The position numbers and the translations under genes are program-made. Below the pieces are notes generated by a model. The model was given only the letters and a program-made list of their open reading frames with translations, made no database searches and had not been told where the DNA came from. Below are positions 29,201 to 41,010 of a stretch of DNA of 64,000 nt, piece by piece; the first letter of the stretch is position 1, and every line of letters starts with the position of its first letter. Origin of the DNA: Campylorhamphus procurvoides (lineage: Eukaryota; Chordata; Aves; Passeriformes; Dendrocolaptidae); contig WBMV01003337.1 of NCBI GenBank assembly GCA_013396655.1, positions 1,578,990 through 1,642,989 on the forward strand, read 5' to 3'.

Positions 29201-31621
29201 GCAAGAAGAATTGCTTTCCATTGCTCTAATGGCTTGCACTTCTCTAAAACCACTACAGAATCATAAAATGTTCCCCCACACTTGTTTGCTTTTTTTTTAT
29301 ATATTTCACAACTATAGCTCAAAACAAGTTTAAGGAGACAAGATGATGCTCAACTACATACTTTGCATCTTTCGGCTCTTCAGAAAGCCATGCAAAACTA
29401 GAGAATTATTTCAAATCCATTATTACCACATGGATTTGGAAACTGTCCCGAACTCTAGAAAGTAGGGTAGAAACTGATACCAGCACTTCCCGGTAATAGA
29501 AAGCTGGGAGTAGAAAATTACTCAACTCCCTGAACAACTGAACTACAGCTACTTGCTAATGAGTTTACTAGAAACATTTTACAGACATGAGCAAATTCAG
29601 ATGGAACATAAAGATGAGTTCATAAGTCCTTGTGGCACAGCAAGCCAATTTTAGTTGCAAGTTCAGCACCTGTAAATGTGTCATGTGCAAGTGAGCAAAA
29701 GAAACTTCAGAAAAGTGAAGAAGCAGGGAAAAGCTGTGTGTACTATCTGATAAAAAAATGGGGTGATGTGGACAGAAAACACTGACAGCATAATGCACAC
29801 AGATCCCTGCCCATCAGTGAGGATCCTGCTGCCAGCTGATGTGCATTTTAGACAACCCTGCTGTGGCACAACCATGCTCTCTGCACCCTGGACCACTGAA
29901 GGTTCCACTCAGCCTCCAAAACTAAACCAGGACTGCCTACAGACAAGACTATGAAACAAGGACTGCCCTGAGAGCCAGCAGGTAAATGGCCACTCTATCT
30001 TATCCCACGACACACAAGCAGAATTAACAACAATACAACCCACCTAAAACTGAACAAAAACAAAAGGCAAAAAAAAATAAAAATCCAAACACATCTCATG
30101 ACAATCCTTGCTGTAAAAGCACTTGCGAGCTACCTGTAAAATAAAGAAGATAAATGGCTAATTCTGTATTTGACACTGCTCAAACTTACAGCAGTTTCTT
30201 AATTCCCCTGGTAAGAATGCAAATCTTCCAAAGAACATTCCTTGCTCCCAAGAGAGGAAGAGAAGAGCAGCAACAGGTGGACAATTGTAAGCACAAAAGA
30301 ACTCAAGGGAAGTGTTTGTATGGTAAAACAATACATGTGTCTAATGAGCCCCAGAGGTGACAACTGCTACCTTAGGGCCTAGGATTGCCACCCACCGTGT
30401 GATGCTGAAAAACACTTTTTACAGGTATTCCCTAATTGCAACAAGTGAACACCACAGTCACAGAGCCAGACTCTGAGAAATGCTGAGCAGACACAGGGTT
30501 TAACATGTGGCATTTTAACCTTTGGCAGGAAACTTGGCAATATTACTAGTATGGAAAAATGGGGACATAGATATCTGAGATTTGGCAAAGTTGCTGGAGA
30601 CTTAAAATTGTCAAATCTCAATAAAACACGATGTTGTGATATGAGTCTTGAATACAGCAGCTCTAAGGAACTGTGTCAGGAACAATGAAAGTGACTTTAG
30701 ACCCTTCCACAATGGCCTTCAACACATAAGAGGTTGGAGCAGGAGATGATCTAGATTTACCTAGAATCTTGAGCGACCTTAGTCATTCCTGATCACCTCC
30801 AAGGAATTCACTACTTCAGTCTGAGGACTGAAACTAAAATTTGTTTTAACCTATAAAAAGTTCAGACTTTCTAATACTTAAGGCAAAAAAAAAGGGAAAA
30901 AATAAAAAACAAAAAATTTCTTTTTCTAAAGAAAGAACTGCAGTACAAAGTGATGACAACCAGTTCCAGAACAAACTTGCAGCATTAGTCATGCCACAAC
31001 ACCCTGCTCATTTCATCAACTGTGACAGCTCAATGGTGACAATACTTTAGGGACACCACACCAGCACGAGAGAATGTGACAACATAAACTCGGCCATCAA
31101 TCCAGAATGGCATCATTCTATTGGTATTCTGCTCTCTGAACCAACTCAAGGTCTAAACAAGTCAGGAGACGTTCTTGCTCAACACAGGGTAGAAATTCGA
31201 ATGAAATTAGAAAGACAGCACACTGAGTGAGTGTTTGGTGCAGTTCTGCCTCTAGATTAACATATTGTACCAAGAATCTCGGAGGGGTGTTTATGTTTTG
31301 ACACGGCTAACTGGAGACAGATTTCTAGAGAAACGCCTCGACAATGACTGGATAAAGTGCATGGAGGACTCAGTGAGAAGCCCCAGAAATATTATGGTAA
31401 TTAAACTTCCTCAAGTCTTTCTTATAAAAATACTTTGCATTGGAAGCAAAAGTTTTTCCTGAACTTGGTCTTTAGATTTCAGGTCCACAGATGTTTTGCA
31501 ACAAGCTGCTGACAATATTCAAGTTCCTGCTGAAACCAAAGATAATCTAGTTTGAAACCAACCAAATATTGTCAGGCGTCTTCAGGAAATGAACTTCCAA
31601 CACAAATGTGTATCCCCTTTA
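20202..31621. other. Intronic sequence; no gene or clear repeat
   Basis: Eleven kb of ordinary AT-rich intron. Frames up to 120 codons occur on both strands but none resembles a known protein. T runs occur near 21.52 kb, and a small CpG-dense patch at 27.9-28.05 kb is listed separately. Confidence 0.6.
27907..28050. other. Small CpG-dense patch in the intron
   Basis: About eleven CpG sites are found in some 145 bp, including CCGGGCG and a CCGCGGCGG cluster, against an otherwise CpG-poor background. It is too short to be called a CpG island and shows no TATA box or known repeat. It could be a regulatory element, an old GC-rich insertion or an unannotated exon; I cannot choose between them. 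Confidence 0.4.
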
Positions 31622-31884
31622 AGAGGACAAGAGGCAACAGGCAGTAACTGATGCTCAGGAAGTTCCACCCGAGCAAGAGGTCACCTTTACCGTGCAGGTG
31701 AGCAGGCACTGGAACAGGTTGCCCAGAGAGGTTGTGGAGTTTCCCTCACTGGAGATATTCCAGAACCATCTGGATGCAATCCTGTGCCACGTGCTCTGGA
31801 ATGACCCTGCCTCAGCAGGGATCTGGAGCAGGTGACCCACTGTGGCCCCTTCCAAACTCACCCTTTCTGTGATTCTGTCATTCT
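31622..31884 (+). mobile_element. CR1 LINE fragment (3' end)
   Basis: AGAGGACAAGAGGCAACAGG, GGAAGTTCCACC, GGCACTGGAACAGGTTGCCC and AGAGAGGTTGTGGAGT, then TTTCTGTGATTCTGTCATTC at the end. This is the last part of CR1 ORF2 plus the octamer-type tail. It is 5'-truncated, about 260 bp, and noncoding. Confidence 0.94.
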
Positions 31885-34800
31885 TCAGCCAAAATAAACA
31901 ACATGTCTTCAACCAACCAATTCAAATCTCAAATGTGACCATGCTGTCGTTTTACAGTATTGCTATTTCCACCACAATTATTGAAATGAGTTATTAGGTA
32001 TCTCAGTAATATCTGCCTCCCACTCTTAGATATCCTTGATATATAACTGTTCTGTTTTATTTATAGTCACATAAGGATACCTATGATATTTTTATCAACC
32101 TGATGGTTCAAATGGTTGGGGTTTAATATGAAATAACGTAGCCCAACTGGTCTGGCTGTGTGACACAGCACAGAGGTTCAAACACAACTTCTGGCTATTG
32201 TATAAGCAGAGACATGCATAGACCACACAACAATTTCTGTAAAATTTTACGCTTTAGAAACAACAGATATCTAAAACGCAAAGAACAAGAAAATCTAAGT
32301 GAGGCGTTAGTTTGAATTAATTTCAATCAAGGAAAAATTTCGTTTTTCAAACGGAGAAGATCAAGAAGAGTTTACTGGAGATTCCAGTTTCTGAGCTTCT
32401 TGGAAAACAGTACACTTATAGGAAATAGACATGAATAAAGATGTAGAGACATGCCAGAAACGAGTCAATAGTGTCCAGCCAAAAGTGGGGAAAACTCTGA
32501 AGTTTTGCAATCCTGGACATTCAAAAAGTCCAGAGGAATTTGCACCAAGAAAACCTACATAATTTGCAATTTATGAATTTAAATGCAAAGGAGGAGATTC
32601 ATAAAGTTTGAGAGGAAAGACATTCTTAGCTGGCAAGCACTTTTCACAGGCTAACCATTTTGTCTTTATCTTGCTCCTGAGACCTCTTCCAGATACAATA
32701 CATTTGTTAAACATTATTATGAAGACAATAAGGCAACAGTACGATGGCGTGTTTGTACTCTTTTAAGGCAAATCGTGCATATTAACAAAGTCATCAAATT
32801 TTTATGATTTGAAAATTCCACACTCATTAATAAACAGCTTATTTTGATAAATATGTTGATTCCAACTCACTTGGCAGTGATTTTAGAACAAAACTTTTTG
32901 TCATGAGGAACTTCCAATGAATTCATATGCATTTTTGCAAAAAGAGTGAGCACATTATGAAATCCCAAGACACAACATGAAGTATAAAAAAATTTTTTAA
33001 ATTAGAAAGTAGACAAAGAAATGCCAAAATTAGAACATGAACAAATACCTATGAGAAAACTGATTTGTCCACTGCTTGAAAACATAATACTTCAAATTCC
33101 ATTCAAAATCCTGAAAACCCATAAACGCTTACTCTAATCTTCACAATGAATTTGGAGTTTCTCCATGAAGAAAATCAGCCAACCAGATGTGAATTCAATT
33201 GACTACGTTCCTTTCTAAGCCCAGAAACAAGGAGGAAAAAATAAACCAACAAAAAAACAACTCTGCTTCAGCTTTACTCAGATACTCAGATTTTCTGCCT
33301 TTCTCTCCCTTAGGTTACAGACTGCTAACAAAATTTCTTATATATCAATAATCTGAACAACAACATTGCCATTTAGGAAGAACTTTTACACTGTCTCTGG
33401 GGTGGAACTTACTGATTCCACTCTAGAGTGACCACGACAACCTCAATTCTAGAAAGCTTGCCTGAGTCTGAGCACTGGAAAGGGAATACTGTGGGAACAG
33501 TCTCCCAGGGACTGAGCTCATCTCTGAAGCTCACAAACCCTGTGAGACTCCAGCTGACAACGCAGAAAGCGCTGAAAGGATTTCTACACTGCACGTGCCA
33601 CCGCTCCACATTTAGAAACACAATGCACAGGCTGCCCAGTGCATTCCAGGCAGCAGCAGCCCCTGGCCAGCATCCCTGGTACTGTCTCCCCAAATAGGCT
33701 ACCATGGAAGCTGGGAAGTGACCACTTCATGGGCACAGTTCATGTGTAACCCAAAGGCTCTGAGCACGGACAGCTCTGTGTAGGGATATGGCTGGCCTGT
33801 GTCAGAGCAGATGCAGCCCACAAAGGGACTTGTGCTCTGCTTTCCTAGGTTCTGCCACAGGAAAAAATTTGTAGGCAAATAAAGAGATACACACCTTTTG
33901 GATAAATTTTAGGTAGTGTTAGTTTATTGAATACAAATCTGGTTTTAACAGTTGTGTTTTAAATTACTATAAGAAACTGACCAAACATACCTACCTTCTA
34001 ATGGGGTTCTTTTCCCTCTTGAAAAAAGCTTATCATATGGAGCCTTCCAGACTATTTGCATTAAATCCTTTTGCACTTACCCTAAATTGCTTTCCTCTGG
34101 CAGATGCAACAATTCGGTTCCTAAAGAAAACTTACCACGGACCACCAAAGCTCCGCAGAGCAGGAGCTGTGGCTTAAAATTCCAAGAAATGAACCATGAA
34201 TATAAGAACACGAAGAATCTCAACATCTCAGTGATGAGTTGGTCTAACTCCATTTATGGCAACTGAAATTAGAATGTCTCCTGTTGAAAATGAGAAGAGC
34301 ATAAGCAGGACAAAACCTCTGAAGATGCCAATCTGTCCCCTTTACCACATTTTCTGATGGAATTCAGAATAAAACTGGCACGCCTTCTTTTTCAGGTCCC
34401 CAGCACAGTTCAAATCTATAATGCCACTACCAACCACCTTCTCATTATTGAAATTACAATTTTGGAAAGCCATCTATCTTTGGTGATGCAAATAGCTTGG
34501 TGCAGCACTGAAGCTGATGACAGGACTCATGGTGGCCTAGCAAGGACATGGGTAAGTCTCCAAGCTCACACACCAGGAGAAAGAGCAATACACTAATATG
34601 TGGAGTCCCAATTAACAAGCAATGTCAGGAATGAACACTCTCCCTGTCACAAGCCCAACCTCTGTTAGACAGCAGAGGACAGCAGACCAGCCTGAAAGAA
34701 GAATCATTCTAATACATTCTGATTTCCCAAAATCACTCATCTCTGCCACCTCCCATCCTCTCAAGCCATCCTGGATACACCACTGCAAAGTCCTCTCGGC

Positions 34801-35912
34801 ACAAGCCCTGAAAACAACAGCCTTCCCCTCAAATATGCTTCTCTTTAAAAGCTGAGAAAATGCCTCCAGAAAAACACCCTCCCAGTTAAAGGCTGCCAGA
34901 GAGGCTGGAGCCATGGTATGCCTGCTCCAATAAAGTGCCTTCAGTGCTCTACGGGGGGCAGCCCACAAACGAATCCTGGAAAACTGGCAGTGATGGGGAA
35001 GCTTCCTGTTCCATTTAGAAAACACCAAACAGCCAGAAGAGCTGAAGAGACAACAGAGAGATTACCCAGTTTGCTCTGGAATTTCCCCTGAGTTGGAGGA
35101 ACATGCATTCTTAGGACTGGATTTGCATTTGGGAGCTGGGCTTGCAGGTCTCTCTAAACACACACCTATCCTGTGTGTGCTGATGAAGAAAGCTATTTTT
35201 ATTGAGCAAACACAGACAAGCAGTGAAAAGGACAGCAATCTTGCCACATAAAGAGCTATTTTTTCCCAAGCAGTTATCTAGATCAGCTAAATCTGAAACA
35301 TTATTCATCTAAATAAACCTCAAGATGGAGTATGTTTGCTAAGATTATAAAAATTGTTTGGATAAGTGTAATGAAAATTCACTCTGGATGATTCTCAATG
35401 CGTTGCTGAAGGCTTAGCAGACTTTACTAAAGCATAAAACCATCACAATACATATTTATACTGACCAAGCACGTCAAAATCTTGCTGTAATCTTTACTAC
35501 ATTCCACAACTTTCAAGTTTTTCATTTAAATGAAAAATTAACTTCCTTTTTTTTAGTACTTACAGAAAGGCATTATAAACAGAAAAATTATACTACCACT
35601 ATAAATTCTGCATATCAGACAGTTATTTTTAGTCAGCCAAACCCAACTGATACAAAAGTCCTTCTTTTTAATGGGAACTATTCATACCTACAAGGAAATC
35701 TCTACTCATCGGCATAAATAGAGTCTTCATCACTTAAAAATCTTCTCTCAGTGATGAAGCACGCAACACCAGGCATGCTGGTCAGTGGTTCCCAGGCTTC
35801 TAAAGGGAAAGAATAAACTCAGACCCAACAGAGGAAAAGGAGAAAATGGGTGTCTATGAAGAACTACACAGGGACACAGCACAACCATCAGACAATAGTT
35901 TATAAAAGCTCT
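31885..35912. other. Intronic sequence with two GC-richer open patches
   Basis: AT-rich intron. At 33409-33705 both strands are open for about 90-98 codons, and at 34612-35028 the minus strand is open for 138 codons. I do not recognise either product, and I see no matching splice sites that would make them exons. Confidence 0.5.
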
Positions 35913-36424
35913 TAGAACCATAGAATGGTTTGGGTCAGAAGAGACCTTAAATATCATCTAGTTCCACTTCCCTGTCGTGGGCAGGGTCACCCTCCACTAG
36001 AGCAGGCTGCTCAGAGTCCCATCACTTCCAGGGATGGGGCACCCTCAGCTTCTCTGGGCACCGTGTGCCAGGACCTCCCCACCCTCACAGTAAAATGTTC
36101 TTTCCCAATACCTGATCTGAACCCACTCTGGTTCCTCTTGCAGTAATTTACCCTCATCCTGTCACTCCCTGCTCTTGCAAATACACTCTCCATCTTTCTT
36201 GTAGGCTCCCTTCAGATACTGGAAGGCCACAATTAGGTCACCCCGAAGCCTTCTCTTTTCCAGGCTGAACAATCCCAACCCTCTCAGCCTTTCCTCTTAG
36301 GAGAGCTGCTCCATCCCTGTAATCAGCTTGGTGGCCTCCTCTGGGCTCACTCCAACAGATCGATGTCCTTCCTGTGCTGGGGACCAGAGCTGGATGCAGC
36401 ACTCCAGGTGGGGTCTCAAGAAGC
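35913..36424 (-). mobile_element. CR1 LINE fragment (3' end)
   Basis: The plus strand reads TAGAACCATAGAATGGTTTG, GAGACCTTAAATATCATCTAG, CCAGGGATGGGGCACC, CTTCTCTTTTCCAGGCTGAAC and TGGATGCAGCACTCCAGG. This is the reverse complement of a CR1 3' UTR and ORF2 end, about 510 bp. It is in the same orientation as SBF2. Confidence 0.95.
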
Positions 36425-36664
36425 TGGTGGTCATCTCCCTGGGAGCTGGTGGTCAGTGAAACATGGCTGTTCTGAAAAAGGACAGCAACTTGGCAGGACA
36501 CTTCTATGGGTTTCCATACCCCAAACTTTAACTATGGCATGGAATTGGTGACTGAACTGGGTGCCAGGGTATAAAACTAAGGTTGTTTGGACATGAAGGG
36601 TAGCTTCATTTAGCTCTATAAACTTACACAGGTGGAAGTGACCTGTACAAAAGTTTTTATACAT

Positions 36665-36897
36665 GATCTTGCTGAATTTCCCAGGGTTCCTGCCAGCGCA
36701 TTCCTTCAGCCTGTCCAGGTTCATCTGAACGACATCTCTGCATCAAACTGCACCCCTCAGTTTCACATCGTCTGCAAATCTGACTGGGCTGCAGTCTGCC
36801 TCCTCCAGACACTGCTTTCCACTTTTTGATGAGGGACTCAACATATATCCTTCTCCAGTCAACAGGGATCTTCCCTGACAACTTTCAGCATCAAAAA
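36665..36897 (-). mobile_element. Older CR1 LINE fragment
   Basis: CAGCCTGTCCAGGTTCATCTG, then CAGTTTCACATCGTCTGCAAATCTG and TCTTCCCTGACAACTTTCAGC match, on the opposite strand, the CR1 ORF2 reverse-transcriptase region upstream of the part at 35.9 kb. More diverged. The 240 bp between the two have no CR1 look, so these may be two elements or one broken element. Confidence 0.75.
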
Positions 36898-39800
36898 CAG
36901 AGACGCATGGTATAATTCACTAAATTACAATTTTTACTAGGTTTTACCATGTAATATCAGATTTTTAAAAGCATACTTCTCATGTTTGTCTACATATCTT
37001 TAGCTTCTTCTCTTTCAAAAGCACAAATAATTGGGTTATACTTATAAAGCAAATAAATTGAAAACAAAAGTTGAAATTAACCACCATACATTCCTCTGAC
37101 TAAAAAAGCACAATGCATAAGCAGTTGCATAAGTAGTACAGAGACAAATAGGCAATGTGATACTAGAGACTACATTCCAAACCTTGAAGCTTGTTTGTTT
37201 GTTTTATGAAGAGCTCCATGATATAAGGAACACTTAATCCTCCAAGCAATATATGTGCTTAAAAATATGCCACTGGCATGAATATGTTAATATGACCCCC
37301 TCAGTGCAAATCATTAGTCTGTACAAGATAAAGTACTGTAAGCATGAATTACAGAGGAGTAATTTTTAATTAGCAGAGCACTTTTCATAGCAGTCACTTT
37401 TGCCTGAAACAGATACAACACAAAGGATGAATGGGTTTTTTTTAATGTAATTATGATGCTTAAAAGTATTAGCACTAATAAGAATTAATAACATTGTGGA
37501 TTAAAGAGGCAGACATAAGTGAAATTACACACAGAGATGTTTTCTCATATCCTAAATCAGTCAGTTGAATCGAAGCTAGTGTGTGATACTCTCATTTGAA
37601 CACAGTTCAAAAATCAATGTTCTAGATGACAGAACTGAAACGCACACATCCACAACAGCATAGAGACACTCACTGGCTATGCAGAGAAAAGTATTTCATC
37701 TTCTAATGGCAACTAAAACGTTTGGCTACGTAGTTAAACACAACATATACAGGAACTTAAGAAGGTGCCTAAATGTAACCAGTCAGTATTCCTACGACAG
37801 AAGAATATGCATCCCCAGCCTGCATTTTTGCCAGAGGAAACGAGGCCTGAAAATATGTACCTTTACACAACCTTAGCTTTCCTCTAACCAAAAACAGGTG
37901 GCAATTCACAAAGGCTGATCATTTCTGCATGACTTAAACACACATGAGCAGATATAGCTTGAATTCAGCTTAATAAGCAAAAGAATTTCTTTATCACAAA
38001 ACCAAACAGAGTTCCTCGTGCATTCTTAGCCAAATGCATTTAACCAAAATTCACCAAAATTCAGGAGACAATCCAACTGAGCCAAGGTGCCATTTATGGC
38101 TTACCAATGCTCCTGTACTGCCCAGCAGAGGTGGCAGATGTTTCCCACGTATCTGGGCATTCCTGTTCCTCTTCTGGCACCAGCTTTATATATACACCCT
38201 GAAGTTCTCCTACTGTTGCCAAGCCTAATGAGCCTTGGAAAAGCCTTGTGGATTTTCAAGGGCTTTCTGGCTGGTGATGGATGGATTTTCTGGTTTGTTC
38301 CATTTTTAACTTGTAGCCTCTGGGATAGTAACGTGCCAACATAACTTTTTCCCTTCCTATAGAAAACTTCCCTTATTACAGTTATTTGCAATGTTTAAAA
38401 GGATTAATGTTTTAGAGACATCAAGCTTTAGGCACAAAGAGGCAGACCCAGTATCTTCTTCAGGAACCTAATGACACCCTAAGTAGGGGTAGCTATCGAA
38501 TGAGGAGCTTTGGAAGCTGCTCAGGAGTTGCTTCCTTTGGACGTGAAGTGTCAAACAGTTCCATGCAGAATGAAAAGCTGAGATAACTGAGGGGACACCC
38601 AGGGAGCTCAGGGAAAGGCCACAGCTCTTGGAAAGGGAAGGTGATACCCCACACCAGCTGAGAAGTGTGCAAACACCAGGAACATGAAGTCCTAACTGCA
38701 AACCTCTGCACTTGCTGCTTGGCTTGTGCTTTCCACCCAGGACAAGCAGGCTTTCCGTTCAGAAATGCAGGTTCTAGACATGTCAGTAAGACACGTGTTA
38801 ATCCGTGCTGCAGAAAGCAGAAAAGACCTTTGGAAAAGTAACCTGAATGTGGGCATATCAAATACAGTTTTACAGCACTGAACAGAAGGATTCACCAATA
38901 CTGAGAACTTGAATAGTCCTATTCATTAAATACTGCCCTCTCTGGGGGTAAACTGTATCCTGGGTTTCTTAGCATAACATGAGGGTAATGGAACTGGAAG
39001 AACAACCAGTGACCAGCACAGCAGAACTCTGACAGGTATCACCCACCACCCTTCTTCCACAGACAGAACGTCTTGCACAACAACATCCTGCAATCACCAC
39101 TTACCTACACGTGCCAAATACAGCGCTCTAGTATTTGTAATTATCAGAATCATCTGATGATTCCTTGATGTGTTCCTTCTTGTTCCTTTTCTTGACTTTA
39201 GAACAGAAAGGTCGACAACACCTTGGTCTGTATTTTAGGATGATCTCATTCTCTCCAGTTTTATGTGAACTGGTTTCTTTGTCTCCTATCTCATGCTGCT
39301 AGATTAATTCCTGGCAAAATTACAGTGGTCACTCTGCTCCTTACGTATCTACTCAATATATTACAAAAGGATTTCAACAGTGAAGGCCATCCTTAATGCT
39401 CAGTGTGCAAAGGCTGCGCTCAGCAGTTCCCAGAACCAAAGACGTTGAGTTCTAACAGCTTCTTTAGAAGAGATACACACAGAAGAAATATCAGCATAAT
39501 GGAAATTAAAATTAATTAGCAATGTAAAACACACTAGATAAAAAAACACCACATTCAGAAATGAAAGCTGGCAAACATTATGTTAGCCTTGGACCAAAAT
39601 CAAGCAGCAGTGGCTTTTCCAAACTTTTATTTCACTAGTTATACTTTTGAGCATAAGGAGATCACCAACACACCCACTAAATATGAAACATTTCCACTTA
39701 GGATACAAATTTTTAGAATCCAAAAGGTAAAATCCTATATCAGCTTGGAACATATGAAGAACATTTATTTTTAATAATGAGAAATTATTCTCAATAAGGC

Positions 39801-40894
39801 AGTCATTAGTACTTATCTAATGTATCACAGAGCCACACTGCTTCCAAAGTAATCTCCTACAGACACAGTTGCAAAGCCAGTTTCTCCTCTCAAAAATGAA
39901 GTTTCTAGAAAGCAAACCAATTCCCAATCCATCTACATCATAAAACTGAGTACAACAGAATTACCAGTAACAGATACCTGTCTCCATTACCTGCTTTACC
40001 TACAACCACCTGCATCATTTAGCAAAGCAAGACAGTACCTATGGAATTTCTATCCAAAATTAAATGTATCTGAGTTAAAGGATTTGCAAAAATTTACTAC
40101 CGCTACACTAAAAAGGTTTTGTTCCTTAACCTGCAAATCTTAAACTGCTCTGAATATTTCCTATATAAAAACGGAAATGCAAGCACCTATTGGTGAAAAG
40201 GAGGAGCTTGTTCTTCTTCTACACACATCGCAGTATCTTACAATTACTTCTTGTTGCAACGGAGTGACATGTCCTAATAAATGCTTGCATAGCATAGAGG
40301 TTATAACCTTTCCAGTTCTCCTGAGCCATTACCATTGTCTACAACCATGCACCTACCAAGGAATTCTTTTAAAGTCTAATTCAACTCTTCACCTCCAGAA
40401 CAAACCCCTGGGAGCAGCTGTCAGTGCACAGGTGAGCATCCGCCAGAGCAGAAGCTTTTGCAGGGTCTGCATTCACATGCTGTGTGTTCTACTGACTGGC
40501 TGTGCTCACCAGGAGCAGAAAGGTCTTTGTGCTGTGTCAGAGCTTCTCAATCAAAACTTGCACTCTCTTCCCAAACTTCTAATAGCTATCCCTCAAGGCA
40601 AAAAGGTCCAAGTGTTCAGATTCCCTTCGACACACACCTCCATGAACTTTTCATCTACCTTGTTATTCTAGTAATCATTCCCAAATTTCTTGTTTCTGTG
40701 GCTCCAGGAAACAGTGGCACTACTGGTTTATGCATTTTATTTCCATAATTCTATCCTTAGCAGATCTTAGCTTTTGCTTTTTTACCACAAACTGTTGTTT
40801 GCTAAGCCAGAGATCTTCAATTCTGCTGTTCAAAACACTGCTCAGATATCTTCTAAATTTGTGAAATTAATTCCTAACACAGCAAAGCTTATGC

Positions 40895-41010
40895 ACAGTT
40901 CAAATTACTTTCTTCACTATGCATTCATCAGCATTGAATTTCATCTGCCATCTTGCTAATCATCCAACTAACTTTCTCTGGCAAAATTCCCCCAAGGGTT
41001 TTCTCTGAGC
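40895..41010 (-). mobile_element. Probable ancient amniote CR1 relic
   Basis: The plus strand reads CATTGAATTTCATCTGCCATC, followed by CTAATCATCC. This resembles the reverse complement of the reverse-transcriptase part of old amniote CR1 (L3-type) elements, where TTGAATTTCATCTGCC is well kept. Neighbouring sequence to about 41.1 kb may belong to it but is too degraded to place. Confidence 0.5.
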
